From: Austropuccinia psidii
Lineage: Eukaryota > Basidiomycota > Pucciniomycetes > Pucciniales > Sphaerophragmiaceae
Assembly: GCA_023105745.1 (NCBI GenBank)
Contig: JALGQZ010000005.1
Span: 496,001 to 560,000, forward strand
Length of the DNA: 64,000 nt
Direction of reading: 5' to 3'
Position numbers and translations under genes: made by a program
Shown here: piece by piece, positions 1 through 10,649 of the stretch
Position numbering within the stretch: position 1 is the first letter of the stretch
Layout: each line of letters starts with the position of its first letter
Notes under the pieces: model-generated
What the model was told of the DNA's origin: nothing
Database searches by the model: none
The model's input: only the letters and a program-made list of their open reading frames with translations

Positions 1-261
1 AATGATTTAGATTAAATTTTGATGAAGAAGTTGAATTTGAGGCAGATGATGAGGTTGAATTCCAAAGGTTTTTGATTTCATTAGAGTTCAAATTTAGATA
101 AACTTGAGTATCGATTAGGAAAGATGGATAAGACCTTCTCAAGTTGGCAGACGAAGAGTGATGGGAAGATGGAGTGATGGGTGAGAAGGCTGATATGGGT
201 AAGCTTGGGGGTGGTTTCTTTGGCATTGTAGGATTTGAGAATGTGAGAATTTAATAATTGA

Positions 262-428
262 ATGATCGATGGATCGATGGATGGATGGATGGATGGATTG
301 AAGAATTTGAGAATTTGAGAATTTGAGAATTTAAGGATTTGAGAATTTAAGAATTTGAGAATTTGAGAATTTGAGAATTTGAGAATTTAAGAATGGAAGA
401 ATTTGAGAATTTGAGAATGGAAGAATTT
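262..428. repeat. Simple tandem repeats
   Basis: A short run of GGAT/GATC tetranucleotides (about 262-299) is followed by about a dozen imperfect copies of the decamer GAATTTGAGA up to about 428. Bases 1-261 before it are AT-rich with no ORF that I can support. This is plain microsatellite/minisatellite DNA. Confidence 0.85.
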
Positions 429-807
429 AAAAGAAAGGAGCTAAAAATGAATGAAATTAAATTTGAAATTGAATTTGAAATTGAAGATGAGCAAAAAACC
501 AAGGAGGGTAATATTAGTTTTTATTTTTTAGCGGTGTAGAAGCTTTTAATTTAATTTTAGTCAAAACTTTGGAAAATTTTAAATTTTTGAGCTAGGTTTC
601 TTCAAATTAAGGTTGAGTGCATTTCTGTCAAAATTTAAAATTGAAATAAGAATGAAGGAATGAAATCTATGAAGATTTCAATTTAAAAAAATACTTGTTT
701 AAAAAAGTGGAAAAGAAAAATTTGAGAAAATATTCAAAATCTTTCTTTTTCTACAATTTTATTTTTATTCATTTATAAGTTGAGAGAAATTATAATTCTA
801 AACATTA
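429..807. other. AT-rich spacer upstream of the Myb/SANT-like gene
   Basis: No ORF, tRNA box or LTR end is visible. It is A/T-rich DNA with short poly-A and poly-T runs. It would contain the promoter of the downstream gene if that gene was ever active, but I cannot point to a convincing TATA box. Confidence 0.5.
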
Positions 808-2042
808 ATGCCTCATTCCACAGCAAGACACATCAAGTCAGATATGAAGATCACCTCTGGCCTGCCTCATCCATCAGGTCACTTAATACATACAGATTAT
901 TTAACCATAATTAATTGGCTTTCAATCAAATCCAATTTCAAGTCATGTTTTGGTACTAGTGGTTCAACATCTATTGGAAGACCTCCTTTGTCAAAGCAGC
1001 ATGGATTTCAGCTTATGGCCATTGAGGTCAACAAAAAATCACAAAATTGCCTAAACCTTAGTTCAAGCAGCATCCAAAATCAATGGCAAACATATAAAAA
1101 GAAATATATGGCAGCAAAAAAATTCAAAAATTTAACTGGGGCTGGAATAACAGAAGAAGATGAGAGTAAAGGAATAAAGTCAATGAGTGAAAAGCTTGAA
1201 AGTATGTGTCCTTGCTATGCTGAAATGGATGTACTCTTTGGCCACAAGCCCAATGTCACTCCCATTCCAAGCTATGATTCACAAGAAAAAGACAGCTTCA
1301 ATGGTGATGATGATGTTGATGTTTTGCTTGATAAGGTAAGTTATTGTCTCTTCCTTTTTTTACCTACAATAATTAATCCTCATTTGCATTTTAAAGGAGA
1401 ATAATTGCTTGGATTCACCACTCAATCTGGTTCCTTTGCTTCATAATGAAGATGACTTGGTTCAAGCAGAAAACCTTCAAGATGAATCAGTAAGTATGTT
1501 TAAGCCTGATACTTATGAAATCAATTGTTGATTATTTCTCCTTTGACCAGCAAAGTAAATCCATAACGCATTCAACACAAAAGCATAATCAAGCATTGAC
1601 ACCCAACTTGAATGACAAGAGTGGTTCTAGGAAAAGGCCAATGGATATGTTTGCACCAACATATGCAAATTTTCTTGAATCATGGCAAAAGGGTATGTTT
1701 TGGATTTATGGTTACTCTGATCAATCCTACTGACAAAATGCATGATTTGTAGCCCATGAAACCAGTGAAAATGCTTGTTTGGAGTGGGACAGGAAGAGGT
1801 GGAATGAAGAGAAAGCAATCAAAATGGAAAAGCAAAAGTTTTAATAAGTCAAGTTGCAAAAGCAAATGGAGTTTGAGGAGAAGCAACATATGAAGAAATA
1901 TGAATTTGAAAAAGAAAATTGGAATCATGAATTGGAATTGAAGGAAAAGCAATGCCAGATGGATTTCACCATAGCAGAATTGTCATCAAGCAGGCCAATT
2001 GCGGAGCTGGAACACATTCTGACATTAATCAATAAAAAATAA
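808..2042 (+). pseudogene. Myb/SANT-like DNA-binding protein, four exons, broken
   Basis: Translation from the ATG at 808 gives a fungal Myb/SANT-like protein of the kind found with PIF/Harbinger transposons or host transposase-derived genes. It has a tryptophan-bearing NWLSIKSN helix near residue 36, a TYKKKYMAAKKF helix, and a GAGITEEDE...SMCPCYAEMDVLFG block. I infer three short introns: 1336-1396 (61 bp), 1490-1550 (61 bp) and 1693-1752 (60 bp). All have GT...AG ends and keep one reading frame, which supports the model. The last exon is a charged coiled coil (EEKQHMKKYEFEKEN). Two consecutive in-frame TAA codons at 1842-1847 separate this coiled coil from the rest, so the gene is inactivated or ends early. 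The final stop is at 2040-2042. The family call is from pattern memory. Confidence 0.6.
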
Positions 2043-3422
2043 CATATTAGGTATACATCATGTGATCATTTTATATGTGGTTATTTGTTAAATCAAACTG
2101 ATGTTTATGTTTAATTATTGATCTTATGTCATGAAATCTAACTGCACTTTATTACCAAATTGAAAATTCAATGTTTCTGCATAATTGGGGCACCAACTTT
2201 CAATTTCAATTTTGTACAAAATTTAATTGCAATTTAGTACAAAATTGAAAATTTGGGCCAGTTTTGCATCAAGATTTTATGTGAAGTCTGTTCAAAATGA
2301 AATTGATGGCTCCCTCCATATTTCCTTTTGTTTGGATTTTTTGCCAAATATAAGTTAATGACACCTTTTTTCCTTTTTTTTTGAAATGGTATTTAATGTC
2401 ATTATTTATTTATTTATTTTTAATTTTTTCATCTTTTTCTATATGTTTCTTTTTTTTTATACTTCATTGTTCATTTTTATTTTTTATTTTGAATTTATTA
2501 AACTTTTAATTTTGAAATTTTCCTTTTATTTTTAATTTTTGATTTTGAATTTTGATTTTTTTTTTTAGTTTGAAGTGTTTTTTTTTTAAATTTCAATTTT
2601 GAATTCTTCATTTCTTATTTTTTATTTTTCCTTTTCACCCCTCACTCTTCCAAAAGAATTCACCATTTTTTTCAAAATCAGGTAAGTGAATTTTTCTTGT
2701 TTTTATTTTAAAACTCTGATTTTTTTCCACCTCATTCTGATTTTTGGTTCTTTTTATAGGTAATTTTTTTTAAATTTCATTTTATTTATTTTATCCACCT
2801 CCAAAAATCCCCCATCCATCACCATGCACCTCCTAAAAGCCCCCACCCATCATCATCCACCTCCAAAAACACCCCACCCCACTCACCCTGGGAGGTTCCA
2901 GGGCCTAGCCAGCTCAAATCACACAAAATTGATTTGGAATTGATTCCAAGGCTCTTTTCTAATTTAAATGCTAATGGCCTCCAGAGGCAATTAGCATGGT
3001 TTTTATTTGATTTTTGTTCAATGATACAATACTGCTATACTGTTTTTTTTTACTTTTTATTTTTGAAAATCATAATCTTATTTATGAGTTTTTTTCTTCT
3101 TCTAATGAATGATCTTTAAATGCTGTTTTTTTTCCTTTTTTTAACATCATCATCATGAATCACTGATGATGAATTTTATTTTATTTTATTTTTTTTGAAT
3201 CATAATAATTTTGACTTTATTTTTTTTGATCATTATGATTTCTGACCCTTTTTTTTATAATCATCGTCATTAATAACTGATGATAATTTTTTTTGCTTTT
3301 TTTTCAAATCATAATTATGTTGAACTTATGATTATTATTATTTTTGGATGATAATCATTACTGACCCATGATTGATTTTTTATTTTAATTTTTGTTTAAA
3401 CTTTTTATTTATTTGTTAGCAT
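2043..3422. other. T-rich gene-free stretch
   Basis: Long T runs and low-complexity DNA. A C-rich patch (about 2800-2890) repeats CCACCTCCAAAA/CCCCACCC-like units. Short ATCATCATCATGAATCACTGATGATGA-like stretches occur near 3150-3370. I see no LTR terminus, RNA gene or coding ORF. Confidence 0.5.
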
Positions 3423-4085
3423 ATGGGAGGATCATTTATAAGGGTTTCTTTTGCAATGTCATTCAATTTCACCCCTTCCATCATCCTTGAAATTCAAAAA
3501 AATGCTTCTCCTCTCTCTCACTCTTCAAATCAGTTTGATGATGTCATGGTTAGGACTAAACCAGACTCAGAACATCATCAGAATGATTTGAAAGATGATG
3601 AAGCTATTATTAATCCTCTTGATGTCATGGTTAGGACTAAACCAAATATAGAACATCATGGGGATAATAATACCAAATCAAATCATAAAAGAAAGCTCAC
3701 CCAAAGCCAAAGACAATACATCCCTGATTCAAAACAAATTATGTCTCACCTTGGCCATTAAAACAAAGAATATAAAAGCTTTTAAACCATTTCAATTGAC
3801 AAGAAATCAGCCAATGCCTCATGTTAAAACTTCCATCTCTCAAAACTCTCCCCCATCCTTATATACTCATTGATAAAACAACAAAGCCCTTTTTGCCTGT
3901 AATCATATATGAAATAACCCCTTTTGATAATTCTTCTGGACACTCTCAAATTCTTCAAAACCTCATCATGAAATTAATATCCTTATCTCAAAATCAACAA
4001 GAAATTAAAACCAATAATCAACTCCAAGGTGGCATTATGAAAGGTATTGGGTTTTGTTCTGGTTCAGATTCTGGAAAATTTACAG
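3423..4085 (+). pseudogene. Tet-like 2OG-Fe(II) oxygenase family, N-terminal part
   Basis: Three frames must be joined (about 3423-3760, 3760-3870 and 3821-4085), so there are at least two frameshifts. Near the N-terminus VMVRTKP(D/N)xEHH occurs twice (from about 3544 and 3625), a small internal duplication. The downstream part reads like the rust-specific Tet-like dioxygenase family: an IDKTTKPF...YEITPFD block, then QGGIMKGIGF. The frame ends at an intron whose expected donor is GGATGT at 4086; a GTATGT consensus with T changed to G is the simplest explanation. The gene resumes at 25552, beyond a 21.4 kb retrotransposon. Family assignment is from memory of conserved blocks and needs a profile search. 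Confidence 0.55.
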
Positions 4086-4119
4086 GGATGTGTTTTTTTT
4101 GATTATTATTTTAATAATT

Positions 4120-4124
4120 ACTAA
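4120..4124. other. Target site duplication ACTAA of element A, left copy
   Basis: ACTAA directly precedes the TGTAAGG LTR end at 4125 and recurs directly after the CTCACA end at 25528-25532. Removing the element restores TACTAAC, a consensus branch point, 18 bp before a TTCTTAG acceptor. The element therefore landed inside an intron of the oxygenase gene. Confidence 0.9.
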
Positions 4125-5890
4125 TGTAAGGTGTGGATATGAAAATTTGATTAAAAAATCAAGTACTTTTCCTGTCCTCAAAATTTATATAAGGTAAAAT
4201 TATTTAAAAAAAGTATGAAATAGTATTTTTAAGAGAAGACAAGCCAATTTTATTGTTTCTAACTTTCTAGGTATAAAAAAATAATATTATAAAGATTTAT
4301 TGTTTTACCAACAATGAAAGATTTATCCAAAAATACTCTAAAAGAGATATTTAAGGCTACAAAAGAAATTTCTCCAAGATCAATTTCAATTGGAATTAAT
4401 TGAGAAAAGAACTGCAAGCAATTAATTAAATAAAAAAGTCTTTAAAAAGATATTGAAAGAGAAAACACACCCAAAAGTGACTAGAGTGAATTTGTAAACA
4501 AAGTGACAAAGTTAACAGTGATGAAAAATTCTTTAATTCACTTTTGGGGTGGTTCAAGGGGTAAAAATGATTATAATTGTTTTTCACATGGCTAAAAGGC
4601 TTAAAATTATTTAAAAAGGGTGGTTGGAATCTTTTATTGATTGGTTTAACAGTGTTTAAGCTAATTATAAAAGGAAAAGATTCTAACATGAAGAGAAAAG
4701 TGGGGCAAAGAAGGCATTCTTTTATAGCCATCAATTTTCTTACTCCAAAAAGTAAAGTTTACTCTTTTCAGTCGTGTAAAACACTCTGACAACAGAAAAG
4801 CCAATTATGGCATGATTGAACCCTGGCTTAGACCAAAAAAGGGCTGGTTTTAGCCATTTTAGACCCTTAAATCAGCCATTACTATAGTAATACCTGGCCT
4901 AGAGCCTTCAAAACATGTCAGAATGAGTGTAAGAGATGTAGAAAAACAGTTAAAACTGTTTTTACTAAGATTGTTTTATCTTAAGGGTAGTTTTACCCTC
5001 TTGGCAACAGTTAAACCTACCCTGGCTGGTATCAAAACCTCATCATAAATTGAGTCAAAGACCCTGTGACTCAATTCCAGGCCAAAAGTGATGAGCTTTT
5101 GCATGGATTTTGACATCCCATGCCTGTCAGAAAGGACTTTGGGGGTCTGGCTCCCCCTTGGTGCTAGAATACCTTTCCCCCCAGAATTAATCTTTCCAAT
5201 TATTTTTTTCTTTAATTCCTCATCATGTAATACACTTGTAATTTACACATACAATTCAGCTGAGTATTAAAGTACATAACTTTAATAATTGATACCTGAT
5301 ATGTAAATTACAGTTCACTTATGTAATACACATGCACATTTTGACATTTCAATTGAAAATACTTCAATTCCTCATAAATTCTAAATTACACACAACACCT
5401 CAGTTTTAACACCACATGTGGTGTGAATTAAATTCAAGTTTTGAGGATTTTTAACTTTTGTACAGAAAATACTAAAAACTTAATTTAAGCTTATTTAGAG
5501 TTGAGTTACAGAAATCTTACCCAGAGGTGACACCACCTTAAATTTTATGAGGAATCCAATGGTGAAGTAATTTTCTTAAGTTTATTTCTTGGATAAAAAA
5601 ATTATAATATATTTTATGTGACCTTTTACCAAAAATACTTTAGTTTTATTAATTTTATTAAAAATTCATTTTTACTCACATTTTGCAAGTAAAAATGCAT
5701 TTTCACAATTTTAAAATCTAATATAACCTTTATTATAAATTATAATTGAATTTCTATTTTTGCATATAAATTTGTATTTATATTTTAATTTTCATTTTGA
5801 TAATATAAATAAATTTATTTTATTTATATCTATATCTTATTTTGTTCTTGGTGGTCTTTTGGGTATATGAAAATACCTCTAAAGCTCACA
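4125..5890 (-). repeat. Element A 3' LTR
   Basis: 1766 bp. On the minus strand it starts TGTGAGCCTTTAGAGG (5890) and ends CCACACCTTACA (4125). It matches 23710-25527 in order along its length. It contains the CCAATGG...CTCAT motif shared with C-type LTRs and a GC-richer block around 4800-5170. Confidence 0.92.
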
Positions 5891-5903
5891 TTCCCTCCCC
5901 ATA
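5891..5903 (-). promoter_or_regulatory. Element A polypurine tract
   Basis: On the minus strand ATGGGGAGGGAA lies directly against the TGTGAGC start of the 3' LTR. This is the expected place and composition for the plus-strand primer of an LTR retrotransposon. Element D has the same GGGAA directly before its 3' LTR. Confidence 0.75.
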
Positions 5904-5913
5904 AAAAAGAATA

Positions 5914-7184
5914 TTACTTTGTAATATTGTTAACTCTAGTGTGTCTGAACCTTCTGAGAAGTTTAGTAGCTTTGGTTATGTCCTTTTCTGCTAAAAATTC
6001 ATCTTCACAAGCTGGGTCACTGTACCTAAAAAGGTATTCCCTTACTTTATTGGTTCTCAACTTTCTTTCTTTGAGAACTTTGGTAATCCTTTTAATAACA
6101 GATGATTCAATAGGAGGTATAACTTGGGGACTTTATTCCTCAAAGGAAATTTTTCAGAATAACTAGATTTATATGGCTTTATAAGGCTCACTGGAAATGT
6201 AGGATGCTTATTGCTAAGTTCTTCAGATAGTTCTACTTCAACAGCATTTTCCCCATGGAGGGCCTTAATAACAAAAGGTCCTGCAAAGGAATCTTTGAGC
6301 TTTTCACATCCTTTGATGTTATTGAAGTTAGTGGTGGATACAAGTACTAAATCCCCCACTTTGAAATCTGGAGTGGCATGTGACTTGTCCCATTTGTCCT
6401 TAGCATATGAAAAAGAGTACTCCATGCACCTTATTGCATGCTTTCTAGCTTTTTCTAGCATTCCCTTAAAGCTAGAAGCTGTAAGATGTATCTCAACTAA
6501 ATCTTTCCTCAAGGAATCTTAAGGTAATTGGGGATTCCATCCTTTTTCTAGAATAGCAGGAGTTTGATTGGTACTGGAATGAATGGATGTCTTATATGCT
6601 AATTCCAGTTCTGGTAAAATAGTACACCAATCATGGGTAAACCCATCACAATATTTGAATTCAAGGCCATATGCACAAAATATTCTTACCATATCCTAAA
6701 AGGTTGGGATCATCCTTTCAGACAAACCATCAGTTTGTGGGTAGTAGGCTGTAGAGAAGGATAATTTTGTCCCAAATAGTTGGTGAATATTTGTACATAA
6801 TGCTGAGGTGAATTTAGGATCTCTGTCACTAATGATGTTTGTGAATATATCAGTCCATGATACTACTCTATTCCATATTAGAAGAGCTGTATCCATGGCT
6901 GTATCATCCTTGTGACATGGTAGAAAGATTGGAGTCTTACTAAATCTGTCAACAATCACTAGGAAAGCATTATAGCTTCTGTCACCCCCTGGTGGCAGTC
7001 CAGTTACCCAATCCATATGGACAGTTTCCCAAGGTCTGCTGGGCTCTTGGATCTTGATCATATTTCCAAGTCTTTTGCCAGTGGATTTATTTGCTTTTTT
7101 ACATCTGTCACAGGTTTTGCAATACTCTGCAACATCCTTCTGCCACATTGGACACCATATGCAGGTTCTTATTTTTTCTCTTGT
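5914..7184 (-). pseudogene. Element A integrase, core to chromodomain-like tail
   Basis: Minus-strand translation begins TREKIRTCIWCPMW at the breakpoint and continues with the Zn-binding YCKTCDRC cysteines. The catalytic core follows: HMDWVTGLPPGG (first Asp), SDRDPKFTS (second Asp) and QTDGLSER (Glu). The C-terminal part has WDKSH...[29 protein letters not shown] and a final REYLFRYSDPACEDE chromodomain-like segment, ending at the TAA near 5914. A stop follows MIPTF near 6696, there is another before residue MRKDL near 6513, and the tail is frameshifted after about 6060. The N-terminal Zn-finger half lies at 18604 onward, on the other side of element B. Confidence 0.9.
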
Positions 7185-7189
7185 TCTGT
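7185..7189. other. Target site duplication TCTGT of element B, left copy
   Basis: TCTGT at 7185-7189 matches 18599-18603, directly outside the two B LTRs. Integrase codons run GHLS...DR on one side and TREKI on the other, so the insertion point inside element A integrase is exact. Confidence 0.9.
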
Positions 7190-8620
7190 TTTCACAGGGG
7201 CTCTTGGACAGAAATACAAGAGTGGCCTGGCACTCAGCAATCAGGGAACTCACTTGGAAGACTCCAAAAGGATAAAGAGCAAAAAATAATAAGAATGAAT
7301 TCCTCTAAAAGATATGCAGGTACAAGATGAGATGCAAAGAGGAAAGGGAAGCCAAATGGCCAAACAGCCAACCAAGTAAGTCCTTAATCACTGTTTCAAC
7401 CTGCCAAAAATGAATAATGTAATTAGTAAGGATATGACCACCAAATATCCATTGACAGGCAAAGAAAGAGAAAGAGAAAAGTGCTAAATGAATGACTTAA
7501 TAATATCAGTATTTGCTTAACTAAAGTGAAAAGAAAATAAAGATAAAATAAAATCAAAGTATATTAATTAACTGGGGAAAAACCCCCCAGGGTGGAAAGG
7601 GTAGCTGGTATATGTGAAAAGTTGAGAGCTTGAGTTCTTCAGGCTGAAAACTGATCTGTATCGATCCTTGAGGCTGTATTGATTGTTTTGGGAATTGATA
7701 CAGCTGGCTAATATTGAAAAATGGATTGGGTTGAATGAACTTCCCATGCTTGAAAGTGAAATACAGTTCTTGATGGATCCAGACTGTATTGAAATGAATG
7801 TGGTTGCCAAGATGGATTGAGTGGAGCTTTGACACTTGACAACTTCTTTTGGCACTGCCTCTTGAATACACTTTTGAGAATGAATTGACAGTATTCTCTT
7901 GGAAGGAATACTTGGAGTGAGAATAACCAATGACTGCTTGATGGCGTCATTGGTCTTTGACGCTGAAACACTTGCTCTTGAGCCTTGATGATGCCTCTGA
8001 ATGATTGGGTGCCTTGATGACGTGATGAGATGTTGGAATGTTGAAATGACCATTTTATATTGCCACCATTGAATTTCTGTTGAAAAATGATGCACAATGA
8101 TATATAACATCATTTATGGCATATTGGTTGATTGGCAAGAAGATTACGTCCAAAGGTCTTGAGATGGAAAGGAAGAGGGAAAAGGATGGATGTGATGGCT
8201 TCAGAGCTTGGAAAGGTGTTTCTGGGCCTTTTGGGTTCTGAGCCAAAAACTGGCCCAAAAGGCGGGAAAGTGTCTTTTGGACACTTTGCGTCAAAGTGCG
8301 CAAATATGCGCAAATGCGCAAAAAATGTGCAAATGGGCATTATGAGCCCAAATGGCTGAAAACAGCCATTTGGGCCATTTCCCCTGGTTTTGAGGGAAAT
8401 GACCAGAAATACCCATTTAGGCATAAATTGCCGCTATGGGTTCTGGATTGAGGTGAAGGGCCATGAAGGCCCCAAAACACAAATGGCCATAAATGGTCCA
8501 TAAGGTGGTGACATGGCCATATTGGCCACTGGTGATGGATATGGCCAATTGGCCATAAAAGAACTATGGCTTGATATGCCATATGGGGATCCAAGGAGGT
8601 GAATTGCCATGGTTGTGACA
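7190..8620 (-). repeat. Element B 3' LTR
   Basis: 1431 bp. It carries three or four TGCGCAAA-type units near 8295-8335, where the partner LTR has fewer, and lacks a 19 bp segment present in the partner near 18220-18240. The first 300 bp in element orientation (8320-8620) are GC-rich and dense in TGGCCA/GGCC. Short ORFs across this LTR are in the repeat and I do not treat them as genes. Confidence 0.92.
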
Positions 8621-9410
8621 GTACCCCCCACCTTGAAATGGTGAGCTCCTGAGCACCAATACAAGGTGAAGCCTGTTGAGGCTATTGGAAAGATTTTGAG
8701 AGAGTGATTCAAGAGGACTGATTAAGGTAAAAATTTGAAAAAACTGATATTAAGAATTTGACATTTGACGCAGGAGTTGCTTGATCTTCTTTTGACATTG
8801 GCTTCATGATTTGAATTGAATTTTAAAATGAATGAAATTTTTGACGTGATAAAAGAAAATTTAAAATGAAAATAAAATAAAAATAAAGAATGAAAATGAA
8901 AATAAGAAAAGAAAAGAGAAAAGAAAAATGAATTGAATCTTGAGGAGGTTCCAATCTTCATAACAGAGGTTGATAACTGATTTTGAAATTGGCCAAGGAC
9001 CTGGAAAGAGAAATTTGATGCCAGGTGCCCACAAAGTGGCCAAGGTGATGTTTTGACAAGATTGTAGACCCCTCAGGGAAGTACACACCAGGAGAGGAAC
9101 TTACTTTTAGTAGTTACCACTCCCGCCAGTGCCATAAAAATAAAACCAAAAATGTTGAAGGAATGAATTTGAATTTTGAAGTCTTGGAAATGAATTGAAA
9201 AGTGAATGGCCCATTGTCCCAAGTGAAAATGGCCATAAGATTGGAAATGAAGTTGAAAGCCATGCCAGAGATCTGTGTCCAAAATTGCAAAGTGCTCACA
9301 GAGTGGCCAAGGTGATGCTTACAACAAAAGAGTAGAATACCCCTAAAGGTGCATACCAGGAGTGGGACTTACTTTTGGTAATTCCTCTCCCCACCAAGCA
9401 CCATAATGAA
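8621..9410 (-). other. Element B 3' untranslated region with polypurine tract and internal duplication
   Basis: On the minus strand AAGGTGGGGGGTAC abuts the 3' LTR and is the polypurine tract. Further in, about 105 bp are present twice (about 9030-9135 and 9297-9404): both have GTGGCCAAGGTGATG, then CACACCAGGAG or CATACCAGGAG, ACTTACTTTT, and CCA(C/G)xGCCATAA. The A-rich segment 8820-8935 lies left of both copies. No ORF of interest. Confidence 0.7.
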
Positions 9411-10640
9411 TCAAGCTTTTGAAGAATTGGGCCCAGGCTTGTCAGGTAATAATGAATGAAAATCTTTGACAAGTTCAGGACAATTCTTGAGGTTTTTGGT
9501 TGGTTCCCAAGTGGATCTTTCTGGGTCTTGACTGAAACCTTTCCATTCCACCAGATACCATAATTTTCCTCTCTTGAGCTTTGAGTCAAGTATTTGAGAG
9601 ACTTCCCATTCCTCTTCTTCTTCAATGGTGATTGGAGGAGGAGGCTCTTTATGCTGATTTGGGATTGTTGATGTCTTGACTGGTTCCAGGAGGGATGGAT
9701 TTCCATTGAGATGGAAGCGTGAGGTGGTAGGCATGAGTACTGACTTTCTTCAAGATTGGAAAAGGACCCAGCCATCTTTCAGACAGCTTTTTGGTGGGTC
9801 TGGTTGATTTGATGTTCTTGGAAGAAAGCCATACCATGTCATCGGGATTGAAAACAGGTGGACTTGCTCTACTTTTATCTGCATACCTCTTAAACCTTTT
9901 TATGGAAACTTCAAGTTCTCTCTTGACATCTTGCTGTACTGATTGGATTTTTGTTGATAACTTTCCAGCAGGAGTATCTTGAGTGATTTGAACTGAGTCA
10001 AAATGAGGATCTCTTCCATAAACAGTGAAAAACGGTGATTGTTTTGTTGAAGAGTGGTCAGAGTTATTGTAGGCAAATTCAGCCAGAGGGAGCCAGGTGT
10101 TCCAATCATCTTGATGATAACTGACATACATCCAAAGGTACTGTTCTAGTATCTGATTTACCCTCTCTGTCTGTCCATCAGTTTCTGGATGATAAGCAGT
10201 TGACAAGTCTCTTGAAATCTTGAGCTGCTGACAAAGGTTGGTCCAAAAAGAAGAAACAAAAAGAGAACCTCGATCACTAACAATGCTTGAAGGAAGGCCA
10301 TGCTTTGAGAAAATATTCTTGATGAATAAATGGGCCAAATCTAATGAAGTGATTGAAGCTATTGTTGGAATAAAAACCGCCATTTTTGAGAATCCGTCCA
10401 CTATGACAAGGATTGAGTCAAAGGAATTGGACAGTGGCAATTGAGTGATGAAATCCATTGCAAGAAAAATCCAACAACCAGTTGGAATTGGAAGAGGCTT
10501 GAGGAGTCCAAACTTCTGGTGATGAATATTTTTGTTTCTTGAACACTGTTGACAGGATGATACATAATCCTAAATAAATTGAGTCATTCCGGACCAGTGG
10601 AAATCCCGCTTGACAAGCTTGAGAGTCTTCTCTTGGCCAG
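9411..10640 (-). pseudogene. Element B integrase and chromodomain
   Basis: Minus-strand reading gives HDSPLAGHPGQEK (Zn-finger histidines), DYVSSCQQC (cysteines), then the core MDFITQLPLSNSFDSILVI (first Asp), SDRGSLFVS (second Asp) and HPETDGQTERVNQ (Glu). WYVSYHQDDW-like, PFFTVYGRDP and SERWLGPFPILKK follow. The last segment is a chromodomain: EEEWEVSQILDSKLKRG, LWYLVEWKGF, STWEPTKNL (about 9440-9630). Damage: an in-frame TAG near 10573 between the Zn-finger and QxC residues, and a frameshift near 9720 just before the chromodomain. Chromodomains of this class target integration to histone marks (family knowledge). Confidence 0.92.
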
Positions 10641-10649
10641 GGTGTCCAG

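Noticed and set aside
262..428. Telomeric or centromeric satellite
   Set aside because: GAATTTGAGA and GGAT repeats are short and local and do not match the TTAGGG telomere type.
8132..8712. Short ORFs in both directions in the B LTR
   Set aside because: Present only because the LTR is GC-rich here; not conserved between the two LTRs of the same element.
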